Of a stretch of DNA of 64,000 nt, positions 25,498 through 36,594 are shown piece by piece. This DNA is from Bifidobacterium sp. ESL0790 (GTDB taxonomy: Bacteria > Actinomycetota > Actinomycetes > Actinomycetales > Bifidobacteriaceae). The stretch is taken from the NCBI RefSeq assembly GCF_029395435.1, contig NZ_CP113915.1:1302001-1366000 (forward strand), written 5' to 3'. The notes beneath the pieces are model-generated. The model was not told where the DNA came from. It did no database searches and saw nothing but the letters and a program-made list of their open reading frames with translations. The translations under genes were made by a program, and so were the position numbers. Position 1 is the first letter of the stretch. Each line of letters starts with the position of its first letter.

Positions 25498-25586
25498 GTG
25501 GCTGTGCGGGATATGCGATGTTCGGGCGTAAGACATGGCCGAGCGGCCAAGGAGCGTCCCGAACATCGCATATCCCGCGCAGTCAC
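25498..25586. repeat. 89-nt hairpin element, copy 2 (inverted)
   Basis: A 29-bp stem (25498-25526 with 25558-25586; 27 Watson-Crick pairs and two G-U pairs on the plus strand) encloses a 31-nt loop that is the exact reverse complement of the loop in copy 1. The inner nine pairs are conserved and the outer 20 differ from copy 1 on both arms in step. It lies 17 bp beyond the stop of the M20 peptidase gene and could end that transcript. Confidence 0.9.
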
Positions 25587-25603
25587 GACTACCCTATTTG
25601 CGT

Positions 25604-26971
25604 TCAGTGCCCCAGTTTGTCGAGGATGAGTGCCTCGGTGATCACATTGTTTTTGAGGCTGGTGAGATCGATCGATTCGTTGGGGCTGTGGGCGTTGCCC
25701 TTAGGGTCTTCGGGTCCGGTGACAAGGACCTGGGCCGCAGGGAAGATCCTCTGCAGCTCGGGGATGAACGGGATCGATCCGCCTTCGCCCTTGTTGATCG
25801 GCTCAACGCCGAACGCCTCACGCATGGATTCCTCCGCGTCCTTGGTGGCCTCGGCGTCGGGGTCCATGCTCCATCCCATGCCCTCGTCGAGCGTCGAAAC
25901 AGTCACCTCGGCTCCAAACGGCGCATGGGCCAGCAGGAAGTCGGTGACGGCCTTGGCGGCGTCGGCCGGGCGCTGGTTGGGCGCGGTGCGGATGGAGAGG
26001 CGGAAGCGGGTCTCGTTGGCGATGACGTTGAAGGATCCCTCGACCGGATGCGCGTCGAAGCCGATGACGGAGACGCTCGGCTTGGTCCACAAGCGCGAGG
26101 CCAGCGAACCGGTGCCGGCAAAGCGGTAAGAGTCGACCACGGAGGAATCAGCGCGCACGCTCGCCTCGTCAAGGTCACGCTGCAGGCCGCCGACCGGGTC
26201 TCCCCCTTCGAGCCCATCAATCACCAGCGAGCCGTCCTTGTCGTACATCGAGGCGATAAGCATGGCCGAAAGCGTGTTCGTGTCGAGAATCGGACCGCCG
26301 AACTGGCCGGAATGCACCGGATGCTCCAGCGCCTTCACCGTCACGTCCAAATCGGTGTTGCCACGCAGGCTGGTGGTCAGGCTCGGAATCTCGGCGCTCC
26401 AGTTGCCCGAGTCGGCCACGATGATAACGTCCGAGGCGAACTCGTCCTGATGCGCCTCGATGAAGGGGATGAAGCTCGGCGATCCCATCTCCTCCTCGCC
26501 TTCGATGAAGACCTTAATATTGACCTTGAGCTCGTCACCCAGCGCGTGCAGCGCCCCGGAATGGATGGCAATGCCGCCGCCGTCGTCGGTCGCGCCGCGC
26601 CCGTACAGGCGTCCGTCAACCTCGGTGGCCACGAACGGATCGGTGTCCCACGCGGAGGCGTCGGGCACGGGCTGGACGTCGTGGTGCGCGTAAAGCAGCA
26701 CAGTAGGAGCGTCGGGGTCGACGATCTTGGAGCCGACCACCTCGAAGGCGCCCGGGGTGCCGTCCGGATTGGTGGATTGCACCACCTTGGCGTCCACACC
26801 GCGCGCCTTCAGCTCGTCGGCCACGAATTGCGCGGAACGACGCATGTGCTCGCCGGTGATGCCCTGCGCCGAAACCGATTTCAGCGCGACCTTCTTGCTC
26901 AGCAGGTCGACGATGCGCGCGAAATCGCCGTCCACGCGCCCCCTGATCTCCTCGACTCTCGTTCCAGCCAT
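25604..26971 (-). CDS. M20-family dipeptidase
   Basis: The 455-residue protein starts MAGTRVEEIRGRVDGDF after an AAAGGAG site (26971); longer frames upstream lack one. VLLYAHHDVQPVP near residue 90, GRLYGRGATDDGGGIA near residue 120 with the bridging Asp, and VFIEGEEEMGSPSF near residue 150 are the metal-binding and catalytic sets of M20 peptidases. VTGPEDPKGNAHSPNESIDL near the C-terminus carries the last zinc-binding His. It probably cleaves dipeptides in the cytoplasm. It stands alone and convergent with nothing. A long hairpin lies directly downstream. Confidence 0.93.
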   Translation of the reverse strand: MAGTRVEEIRGRVDGDFARIVDLLSKKVALKSVSAQGITGEHMRRSAQFVADELKARGVDAKVVQSTNPDGTPGAFEVVGSKIVDPDAPTVLLYAHHDVQPVPDASAWDTDPFVATEVDGRLYGRGATDDGGGIAIHSGALHALGDELKVNIKVFIEGEEEMGSPSFIPFIEAHQDEFASDVIIVADSGNWSAEIPSLTTSLRGNTDLDVTVKALEHPVHSGQFGGPILDTNTLSAMLIASMYDKDGSLVIDGLEGGDPVGGLQRDLDEASVRADSSVVDSYRFAGTGSLASRLWTKPSVSVIGFDAHPVEGSFNVIANETRFRLSIRTAPNQRPADAAKAVTDFLLAHAPFGAEVTVSTLDEGMGWSMDPDAEATKDAEESMREAFGVEPINKGEGGSIPFIPELQRIFPAAQVLVTGPEDPKGNAHSPNESIDLTSLKNNVITEALILDKLGH

Positions 26972-27168
26972 GTGAAGCTCCTTTATATATGTGTTTGTCT
27001 TCGTCGTTATCAACATACCAAAATACCATTGGCTTCTCCGTGAGCCCGGACGTGGCGAACCAAGCGCCGGAACGGCCGACCACAATGGGCGCGAAAACGC
27101 CGGAAACCAGGCGCCCGCCAGCACGCCCAAAACCGCCAAGAGTCTAGCCTTCACCGTAATCTGCAAAC

Positions 27169-27789
27169 ATGACATGGAACCCTTTCAACAAGGATAAGAA
27201 GCAGGAGCCGGCGCAGGAGCCCATCGCCGAATCGAAGCCCAAACAGGACGCCCAGGCGGGCAAGGGGCGCCCCACCCCCAAGCGCAAGGTGGCCCAGGAC
27301 AGGAACCTGCATCCGCTCGTCCCGAAGGACCGCAAGGCCGACGCGAAGGCCAACAAGAAGCGCGTCCGGGCCCGCGAGGACCGCGAGTACGACGCCATGC
27401 GCACCGGCGACCTGTCGCACATGCCCAAGTCCGAGCAGCTTCCGTGGCGCGTCTATATCCGTGATTACGTCGACGCCCGCTTCAACATCGCCGAATACTT
27501 CATCCCCGTCGTCTTCGGCGCGATGATCCTCGGCATGCTGCTGGCCATCAAATGGCCCGCGCTCTACGCGCCGATCATCGGATTCTCCTATATCTACCTC
27601 ATCATCGCCGTCGTCGACATCGTCGTGATGTGGTACACGCTCAAGAAGAAGCTCATCGACAAGTTCGGCAAGAAGGCCGTGGCCAAGGGCTCGCGCTCCT
27701 GCTCCTACGCCTGGGGCCGCGCGATTCAGCTGCGCCGTTGGCGTGTGCCGAAGCCGACCTCCAAGAAGCGCGGCAACTGGCCGAAGTAA
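27169..27789 (+). CDS. DUF3043 membrane protein
   Basis: The 206-residue protein begins MTWNPFNKDKKQEPAQEP, with a Lys/Pro/Ala-rich cytoplasmic first half. DYVDARFNIAEYFIPVVFGAMILGMLLAIKWPALYAPIIGFSYIYLIIAVVDIVVMWYTLKKKL gives two membrane segments, and the basic C-terminus has RGNWPK. This is the layout of actinobacterial DUF3043 proteins, whose role is unknown. It is followed by a terminator and by lpd on the same strand. Confidence 0.8.
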   Translation: MTWNPFNKDKKQEPAQEPIAESKPKQDAQAGKGRPTPKRKVAQDRNLHPLVPKDRKADAKANKKRVRAREDREYDAMRTGDLSHMPKSEQLPWRVYIRDYVDARFNIAEYFIPVVFGAMILGMLLAIKWPALYAPIIGFSYIYLIIAVVDIVVMWYTLKKKLIDKFGKKAVAKGSRSCSYAWGRAIQLRRWRVPKPTSKKRGNWPK

Positions 27790-27815
27790 GCCCTCTGACG
27801 AAACTTTTCTTTAAA

Positions 27816-27871
27816 CCGTCTGAATCGAACCGCAACGCAAGTCGCGGGAATGGTTCGGATGGTTTTCTTTT
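27816..27871 (+). terminator. Probable terminator after the DUF3043 gene
   Basis: CCGTC and CGAACC (27816-27820, 27826-27831) pair with GGTTCG and GATGG (27852-27862) across a small internal loop, followed by a T-rich run TTTTCTTTT. Confidence 0.5.
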
Positions 27872-28025
27872 ATTTTCTTCATTATCATTATTTTTCGCGG
27901 ACGTGGTCTGATTGTCGCTCGCCTCAATCCCGACTACGCGCCCGGCGCAGATTCCTCCATCATTTCCAGCCGGCGGTGGACAATGGTGGGAGCGCAATCA
28001 TATTCACGTGTTGACTGGGGGACGC

Positions 28026-29552
28026 ATGGCAGAGCATTTCGACATCGGTGTCGTCGGCGGTGGTCCGGGAGGCTATTCCGTGGCCTTGCGGGCGGCGCAA
28101 CTGGGGCTTTCGGTGGCGCTGGTGAACCGCGAGCCGAGGCTGGGCGGCACCTGTCTCAACCGCGGGTGCATCCCCTCGAAGGCGCTTATCACCGCCAGCC
28201 ACGCCATCGCCGGCATCGGCGACGCGGCTCGTATGGGCGTCAACGCCAGCCTTGACTCCATCGATTACGGCAAGCTCAATGGATTCAAAACCGGTATGGT
28301 CACTTCGATGACCAATGGTTTGGCCTCGTTGCTCGCGGCACGGAAGGTGACGGTGTTCCAAGGTGAGGCGGAGGTGACGGACTCACATCACATTTCCGTT
28401 ATCACTCAAGCACCATCGCGTGCAGATGAAGGAACTAGCGGAAAACCTGAACCAACCACCATCGAAATCGAAGCTGACGAAATCGTGATGGCCACGGGCT
28501 CACGACCCAGGCCATTGCCGGGCATACCGTTCGCCGGGGCGCTCATCGAATCGACGCAGGCGCTCGGCCTCGCCCGCTTCCCGAAGTCGGCCGTCATCAT
28601 CGGAGCCGGCGCCGTGGCGGTGGAGTTCGCCTCGCTGTGGCGGCAGGCTGGAGCGGAGGTCACGCTGCTCATCCGCCACGACCGCGTGCTCTCCCACTGG
28701 CACCGCCGCACCTCCTCCGCGCTCACGAGGGCGCTGAAATCCAGCGGCATCACCATTGTCGCCAATAGCCAAGTCACCGGAATCGACGCTGGCCGTCTGC
28801 CGGAAGCATTGCAAGACAATAATATTGATGATTTTTCTTCGGATTCCTCTTCATCGCAAAACTCGCAAGGCGTCACGGTACATTACACCGCGCAGGACGA
28901 GCGGCACGACATCCAAGCCGACATCGCCCTCGCCGCCATCGGACGCGATCCTAACACCGACGCGGCATGGATCGCCGACCTGGGCCTCAAGCTTGACGAC
29001 CACGGCCTGGTGATCACCGACGCCTACGGCCGGACCAACATCGAACACGTTTGGGCTTTGGGTGACATCACCCCTGGACCGGCCCTGGCGCACCGCGCGT
29101 TCGAGCAGGGCATGGTAATCGCCGAGAAAATCGCCGGACTCGACCCGAAGCCCGTCGACAACGCCACCGTGCCCGAGGTCGTCTTCTCCACACCCGAGGC
29201 AGCGAGCGTTGGGCTCACCCTCGAGCAGGCCCGGGCGGATGGCGACATCAGCGAGGCGAAGGAGACCATCTACCCGATGATGGGCAACGCCCGGATGCAG
29301 ATGAGCGGCTCGGCCGGATCGATGAGCGTCGTGACGGGAACGTATGCCAGCGGCCCCGGAACCCCCGTCGTCCTGGGCGTCCATATGCTCGCCCCCGAGG
29401 CCAGCGACCTCATCGCCGAGGTGGAGGAACTGGTGGGCAACCGCGTGCCGCTTGGCGAGGCGGCCCGGCTCATCCATCCGCACCCCACCTTCAGCGAGAC
29501 GTTGGGCGAGGCGTTGCTGCGCGCCGACGGCAGGCCGCTGCACAGCCGATAG
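28026..29552 (+). CDS. lpd: Dihydrolipoyl dehydrogenase-type flavoprotein disulfide reductase
   Basis: The 508-residue protein starts MAEHFDIGVVGGGPGGYSVALRAAQLGLS (FAD dinucleotide fold), preceded by a GGGGG site. GGTCLNRGCIPSKALI near residue 42 has the redox CxxxxC pair. IIGAGAVAVEFASLWRQAG near residue 200 binds NAD(P). The C-terminal ARLIHPHPTFSETLGEAL holds the His-Glu pair. A Ser/Asn-rich insert near residue 265-285 is unusual. The usual partner complexes are absent from many bifidobacteria, so its true role may differ from the pyruvate dehydrogenase complex. The lpd, DUF4191, glnA order is common in actinobacteria. Confidence 0.9.
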   Translation: MAEHFDIGVVGGGPGGYSVALRAAQLGLSVALVNREPRLGGTCLNRGCIPSKALITASHAIAGIGDAARMGVNASLDSIDYGKLNGFKTGMVTSMTNGLASLLAARKVTVFQGEAEVTDSHHISVITQAPSRADEGTSGKPEPTTIEIEADEIVMATGSRPRPLPGIPFAGALIESTQALGLARFPKSAVIIGAGAVAVEFASLWRQAGAEVTLLIRHDRVLSHWHRRTSSALTRALKSSGITIVANSQVTGIDAGRLPEALQDNNIDDFSSDSSSSQNSQGVTVHYTAQDERHDIQADIALAAIGRDPNTDAAWIADLGLKLDDHGLVITDAYGRTNIEHVWALGDITPGPALAHRAFEQGMVIAEKIAGLDPKPVDNATVPEVVFSTPEAASVGLTLEQARADGDISEAKETIYPMMGNARMQMSGSAGSMSVVTGTYASGPGTPVVLGVHMLAPEASDLIAEVEELVGNRVPLGEAARLIHPHPTFSETLGEALLRADGRPLHSR

Positions 29553-29675
29553 GCGCGAGCACCCGGCGAAACCAAGGCGGAACCTGGGCCGACACCGCCG
29601 CACTATTGCGTCGGTACCACTGCTAGAATTGATTCATTATGTGTCAAAAGTCGAGCCACACAAGTGAGGGAGTCG

Positions 29676-30458
29676 ATGGCCAAAGAAAAAAAGGCTAGAA
29701 AAGGGCTAAAAGTCGTCCATCAGATGATGGAGATCTACAAGTACACCCATGCCGAGGACAAGGCGCTGCCGTGGCTGCTGGCGGGGGCCTTCCTGCTGCC
29801 CGTCATCGCGGGCGTGGCCACCGGCCTGTTCCTGCACTTCAACTGGCTGTGGTGGATCTTCATGGTCATCCTCGTGGTCATGCTGGGCGTGCTACTCGCC
29901 ACCATGCTGCTGACCAACCGCGCCGACAAGGTGGGCTACGCCAAGATCGAGGGCCGCCCGGGCGCCGCCATCAGCGTGCTCGGCAACATCAACAAGGCCG
30001 GCTACAACTTCCCGCAGCAGCCTGTGTGGATCGATCCGAAGACGAAGGACGCCATCTGGCGCGGCACCGGCTACAACGGCATCTACCTGCTGGCCGAGGG
30101 CGCGCCCAGCCGCACCAAGCGCGCGCTGGACCGCCAAGAGCACGCCATCAAGGGCGTGACCGCCGGCAGCCAGATCCCCGTCTACCGCATCCAGGTGGGC
30201 ACCGGCGAGGGACAGGTGCGCCTGAAGAACCTGCGCAAGAAGGTGCTCGATTGCAAGAGCTACGAGCCCACGCAATACAAGCTCTCGATCATGCGCAAGA
30301 TTCATCCGCGCCGCCGCTTCATGCTCACCAAGGGCGAGCTCGAGGTGTTGAACGAGCGCCTCCGCACCCTGCAGGACAAGCATGGCCTCGGCATCCCCAA
30401 GGGCATGGACCCCACCCGTCCGCAGCACATCAGCCGTCGCGCGATGCGCGGACGCTGA
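29676..30458 (+). CDS. DUF4191 membrane protein
   Basis: The 260-residue protein starts MAKEKKARKGLKVVHQMMEIYKYTHAEDKALPWLLAGAF. Two membrane segments follow (LLAGAFLLPVIAGVATGLFL and WWIFMVILVVMLGVLLATMLL). A soluble domain comes next with KVGYAKIEGRPGAAISVLGNI and the basic ending RPQHISRRAMRGR. This is the DUF4191 pattern conserved beside glnA in actinobacteria. Function unknown. The start at 29676 has a GAGGGAG site. Confidence 0.85.
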   Translation: MAKEKKARKGLKVVHQMMEIYKYTHAEDKALPWLLAGAFLLPVIAGVATGLFLHFNWLWWIFMVILVVMLGVLLATMLLTNRADKVGYAKIEGRPGAAISVLGNINKAGYNFPQQPVWIDPKTKDAIWRGTGYNGIYLLAEGAPSRTKRALDRQEHAIKGVTAGSQIPVYRIQVGTGEGQVRLKNLRKKVLDCKSYEPTQYKLSIMRKIHPRRRFMLTKGELEVLNERLRTLQDKHGLGIPKGMDPTRPQHISRRAMRGR

Positions 30459-30464
30459 CGCCTT

Positions 30465-30497
30465 CGAATCCCTCCGTTGATGAAGCGGAGGGATTCG
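30465..30497 (+). terminator. Terminator between DUF4191 gene and glnA
   Basis: Perfect 12-bp stem CGAATCCCTCCG / CGGAGGGATTCG with a 9-nt loop directly after the DUF4191 stop. The 3' flank is only mildly T-rich. Confidence 0.65.
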
Positions 30498-30642
30498 TCA
30501 TATTCGCGGGTCCCCAGCGCAATCGTCGCTGCTATCGATGCGTGACATATGTTATGAAACATGCTCGTAACCCAAAGCGCGAGCCTACGAAATCCATCCC
30601 TCTAGACTTGATAGTGAGAAACAACATGAAAGGAGCGGTCCA

Positions 30643-32079
30643 TTGACTGCACTCGAAACCAAGGAAGACCTTGAGGCCCTCATCAACACGGAAGGCATTG
30701 AGTATATCTCAGTCCGCTTCACCGATCTCATCGGTGTCCAACAGCACTTCACGGTGCCGGCCAGCGAGTTCCTGAAGGACGCCTTCACCGACGGCGAGCC
30801 CTTCGATGGCTCCTCCATCCGCGGCTTCCAGGCCATCCAGAACTCCGATATGAAGCTGCTGCCCGACGTCTCCACCGCGTTCGTGGACCCGTTCCGCAAG
30901 CACAAGACGCTGGTCGTGGCCCACTCCGTGGTCGACCCAATCACCCTCGAGCCCTATTCGCGCGACCCGCGCCAGGTGGCCGCCAAGGCCGAGGCCTACA
31001 TCAAGTCGACCGGCGTGGCCGACACCGCCTGCTTCGCTCCCGAGGCCGAGTTCTTCCTCTTCGATTCCGTGCGTTATGAAAACTCGATGCAGCGCTCCTT
31101 CTATGAGGTGGACTCCATCGAGGCCCCTTGGAACTCGGGCGCCGAGGTCGAGATGGACGGATCGCCCAACATCGGCTTCAAGAACCGCGTCAAGGGCGGC
31201 TACTTCCCGCCGGCCCCGCAGGACCACAACCAGGACCTGCGCGACGACATGGTCGCCAACCTGCAGAAGGTCGGACTCATCCTCGAGCGCAGCCACCACG
31301 AGGTCGGCGGCGCCGGCCAGCAGGAGATCAACTACCGCTTCAACACCCTGCAGCACGCAGCCGATGACCTCATGAAGTACAAGTACGTGGTGCATGAGAC
31401 CGCCTTCGAGGCAGGCAAGGCCGTCACCTTCATGCCCAAGCCCATCGCCGGCGACAACGGCACCGGCATGCACTGCCACCAGTCGCTGTGGAAGGATGGC
31501 AAGCCGCTCTTCTACGACGAGAACGGCTACGGCGGCCTCTCCGACATGGCCCGCTGGTACATCGGCGGCCTGATCAAGCACGCCTCGTCGGTGCTGGCCT
31601 TCACCAACCCGTCGCTCAACTCCTACAAGCGCCTGGTGCCCGGCTACGAGGCCCCGACGAACCTCGTCTACTCGGCCCGCAACCGCTCCGCCGCGATCCG
31701 TATCCCGTTCGCCGGCACCGCGCCCGCGGCCAAGCGCCTCGAGTTCCGCGTGCCCGACCCGACCTGCAACCCTTACCTCGGCTTCTCCGCCCAGCTCATG
31801 GCGGGCATGGACGGCGTGCTCAACCACATCGAGCCGCCGGCCCCGGTCGACAAGGACATCTACGAGCTGCCGCCGGAAGAGCTCAAGAACATGAAGCACG
31901 TGCCGGCGTCCCTCGCCGAGGCGATGGACGCGCTCGAGGAGGACAACGACTTCCTCACCGCCGGCGGCGTCTTCACCACCGACCTCATCGACACCTGGAT
32001 CTCGCTGAAGCGCGAGGAGATCGACCAGCAGCGCCTGGCCCCCACTCCGCTCGAGTACGAGCTCTATTTCAATCTCTAA
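30643..32079 (+). CDS. glnA: Glutamine synthetase type I
   Basis: The 478-residue protein begins at a TTG codon placed 8 bp after [61 protein letters not shown] and [16 protein letters not shown] are the catalytic and metal-binding blocks of Gln[11 protein letters not shown] carries the tyrosine at the position adenylylated in regulated enzymes. It makes glutamine from glutamate and ammonia in a dodecamer. Palindromic repeats and a terminator follow. Confidence 0.96.
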   Translation: MTALETKEDLEALINTEGIEYISVRFTDLIGVQQHFTVPASEFLKDAFTDGEPFDGSSIRGFQAIQNSDMKLLPDVSTAFVDPFRKHKTLVVAHSVVDPITLEPYSRDPRQVAAKAEAYIKSTGVADTACFAPEAEFFLFDSVRYENSMQRSFYEVDSIEAPWNSGAEVEMDGSPNIGFKNRVKGGYFPPAPQDHNQDLRDDMVANLQKVGLILERSHHEVGGAGQQEINYRFNTLQHAADDLMKYKYVVHETAFEAGKAVTFMPKPIAGDNGTGMHCHQSLWKDGKPLFYDENGYGGLSDMARWYIGGLIKHASSVLAFTNPSLNSYKRLVPGYEAPTNLVYSARNRSAAIRIPFAGTAPAAKRLEFRVPDPTCNPYLGFSAQLMAGMDGVLNHIEPPAPVDKDIYELPPEELKNMKHVPASLAEAMDALEEDNDFLTAGGVFTTDLIDTWISLKREEIDQQRLAPTPLEYELYFNL

Positions 32080-32084
32080 AGGTG

Positions 32085-32121
32085 CGTGGCCACTTTTTGA
32101 GCGTTTCTGAAAAGTGGCCAT
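32085..32121. repeat. 37-bp palindromic repeat, copy 1
   Basis: CGTGGCCACTTTTT, a short variable loop and AAAAGTGGCCAT. It matches the copy at 32201-32237 at about 32 of 37 positions, with changes confined to the loop. Here an outer pair GTGCGT / ACGCAC (32082-32087 with 32125-32130) extends the stem. Confidence 0.85.
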
Positions 32122-32144
32122 GAAACGCACATCCTTAGATTTTT

Positions 32145-32177
32145 AAAGGGTTGGAATCTTAACGATTCCAACCCTTT
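32145..32177. terminator. Terminator between glnA and mrp
   Basis: Perfect 14-bp stem AAAGGGTTGGAATC / GATTCCAACCCTTT with a 5-nt loop, between two convergent genes. There is no long T-run on either side, but TTTCTC and TTTAAAAAT flank it, so it may act both ways. Confidence 0.7.
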
Positions 32178-32200
32178 CTCATACCCAATATGTTCATTTA

Positions 32201-32237
32201 CGTGGCCACTTTTTAAATGTTGCTAAAAAGTGGCCAT
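32201..32237. repeat. 37-bp palindromic repeat, copy 2 (overlaps mrp stop)
   Basis: Same repeat as at 32085-32121, in the same orientation 116 bp away, with a 12-bp perfect stem. The last codons of the mrp gene (Met-Ala-Thr-Phe-stop) lie inside it. Confidence 0.85.
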
Positions 32238-33350
32238 CAGTCCTGTTGCCAACGCCTTGAAGGCGTTGGCAACAGGACTGTCTGCCAATCGGCCATCGGG
32301 GTTGAGGACGGCGGGGCGGCCGGCCTCGCCAGTTTCGCGAATTTCGGGCTGGAGGGGCAATTTGGTGAGGAGGGGGACATCGTAACCTAGGGCCTCGGTC
32401 AGTTGGTCGCTGACGCGCTGGCCGCCGCCCTCGCCGAAGAGGCGCAGGCGTTCGCCCTTATGGTCGTAATAACTCATGTTCTCCACGACGCCGCGGACTT
32501 TCATCGGCACCTGCAGGGCGACCAGGCCGGAGCGCACGGCGACGTCGGAGGCACTTGGCTGCGGGGTAGTGACGACGACCAGTTCGGCGTTCGGCAGGGC
32601 CTGGGCCACGGAGATCGCCATATCGCCGGTGCCGGGAGCGAGGTCGAGCAGCAACACGTCGGGGCTGCCCCACCACACGTCGGCGAGAAATTGTTCGAGG
32701 GAACGCTGCAGACGCGGGCCGCGCCAAAGAATCGCGCGGTCGGCCCCGGCGAACATGCCGATGGATATCATCTTGACGCCCCACGCCACCACGGGCATGA
32801 GCATGCCGTTGAGGTCGGTGGGCCGCGAATGCACGCCGAACAGCGTGGGCAGCGAGAAGCCGTAGATGTCGGCGTCGATGGCCGCCGTGTCGTAACCCAA
32901 GGCGGAGAAGGTGGCCGCGAGGTTGGCGGTGACGGAAGACTTGCCCACTCCGCCCTTGCCCGAGGCGATGGCGAAAATGCGCGTCTTGGTACCGGGCTTG
33001 TTGAATGGGTTCTGACGTCGTTCGGCCTTGAGCTGGGTGACGAGCTTGCCAAGTTTCTCGTGGCTCATCGCGCCGATCTGGATGTGGGGCTCGAGTTTGA
33101 GACCTGGGTAGCTGGTGACGGCCTGGTTGATGCGCTCGGTGATGGTTTTGGAAAGCGGGCAGCCGGGGACGGTGAGCTCGACGTGGACGGTGACCTCGTA
33201 ACGCGTGGCATCGGCCGGGTCGGGACGCACCTCGATGGACGGGACCATGCCCAGGTCGGTGATTGAGCGCCCCAGCTCCGGATCGATGACGTGCGAGAGC
33301 CGCTCGTATATACGCGTTTCAATCGTCCCGGTATCAGCTTGCCCTGGCAT
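32223..33350 (-). CDS. mrp: Mrp/ApbC-family P-loop ATPase, iron-sulfur carrier type
   Basis: The 375-residue protein has an N-terminal MIP18/DUF59 domain (VIDPELGRSITDLGMVPSIEV and VPGCPLSKTI, residues 10-95). IFAIASGKGGVGKSSVTANLAATF (deviant Walker A, near residue 130) and VLLDLAPGTGDMAISVAQALP follow. The family loads Fe-S clusters onto apoproteins. It lacks an obvious CxxC near the C-terminus, so cluster binding is uncertain. The last 20 or so residues (SPVANAFKALATGLMATF) are encoded by a perfect 43-bp palindrome and a repeat copy, so the original 3' end may have been replaced. Confidence 0.9.
   Translation of the reverse strand: MPGQADTGTIETRIYERLSHVIDPELGRSITDLGMVPSIEVRPDPADATRYEVTVHVELTVPGCPLSKTITERINQAVTSYPGLKLEPHIQIGAMSHEKLGKLVTQLKAERRQNPFNKPGTKTRIFAIASGKGGVGKSSVTANLAATFSALGYDTAAIDADIYGFSLPTLFGVHSRPTDLNGMLMPVVAWGVKMISIGMFAGADRAILWRGPRLQRSLEQFLADVWWGSPDVLLLDLAPGTGDMAISVAQALPNAELVVVTTPQPSASDVAVRSGLVALQVPMKVRGVVENMSYYDHKGERLRLFGEGGGQRVSDQLTEALGYDVPLLTKLPLQPEIRETGEAGRPAVLNPDGRLADSPVANAFKALATGLMATF
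32238..32280. repeat. Perfect 43-bp palindrome inside the mrp 3' end
   Basis: The 21-base arms 32238-32258 and 32260-32280 are exact reverse complements around a single central G. The sequence is read in frame as part of the Mrp C-terminus and abuts palindromic repeat copy 2. Confidence 0.95.
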
Positions 33351-33522
33351 TGATCCTCCTTGAATCTCCCCTCACACTCTATCGTGCCGCCACGCGGCTC
33401 GCCAGAGCGCCGCCGACTTGGGCAGCGCTCCTTATCTCACCACGGTGCATGCCGTTGTTCACGCGAATCGCGAATATTCGCAAACCCGCCAAGTCAACAT
33501 AGCCGGCGCCGAAAACCTGTGA

Positions 33523-36396
<2,874 letters not shown>

Positions 36397-36594
36397 CTAT
36401 CCTTGTGTATCCCGAAACAAAAAGTCATCGCGCCGTGACCAGTCTTATATCGTGGCCCGCCTTATATCAATGTATCTTACGACCATCGAATATCAATGGT
36501 TTCCTCAGTAATCATCCGATAATATTGACCAAACCAACATGCCGATAACGCCGAAACCGCACCGCAAAGCAAGCCAAGCACCATACCAAGCCAC

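Noticed and set aside
25027-25586. tmRNA, 6S or tRNA gene
   Set aside because: No T-loop, CCA end, tag peptide frame or typical 6S bulge was seen.
25027-25586. Insertion sequence or MITE with short target duplication
   Set aside because: No transposase, and no convincing direct repeat flanks the pair. A MITE-like origin stays possible but unsupported.
32223-33350. mrp as a pseudogene
   Set aside because: The unusual 3' end is in frame and all ATPase motifs are intact, so it was kept as a functional gene.
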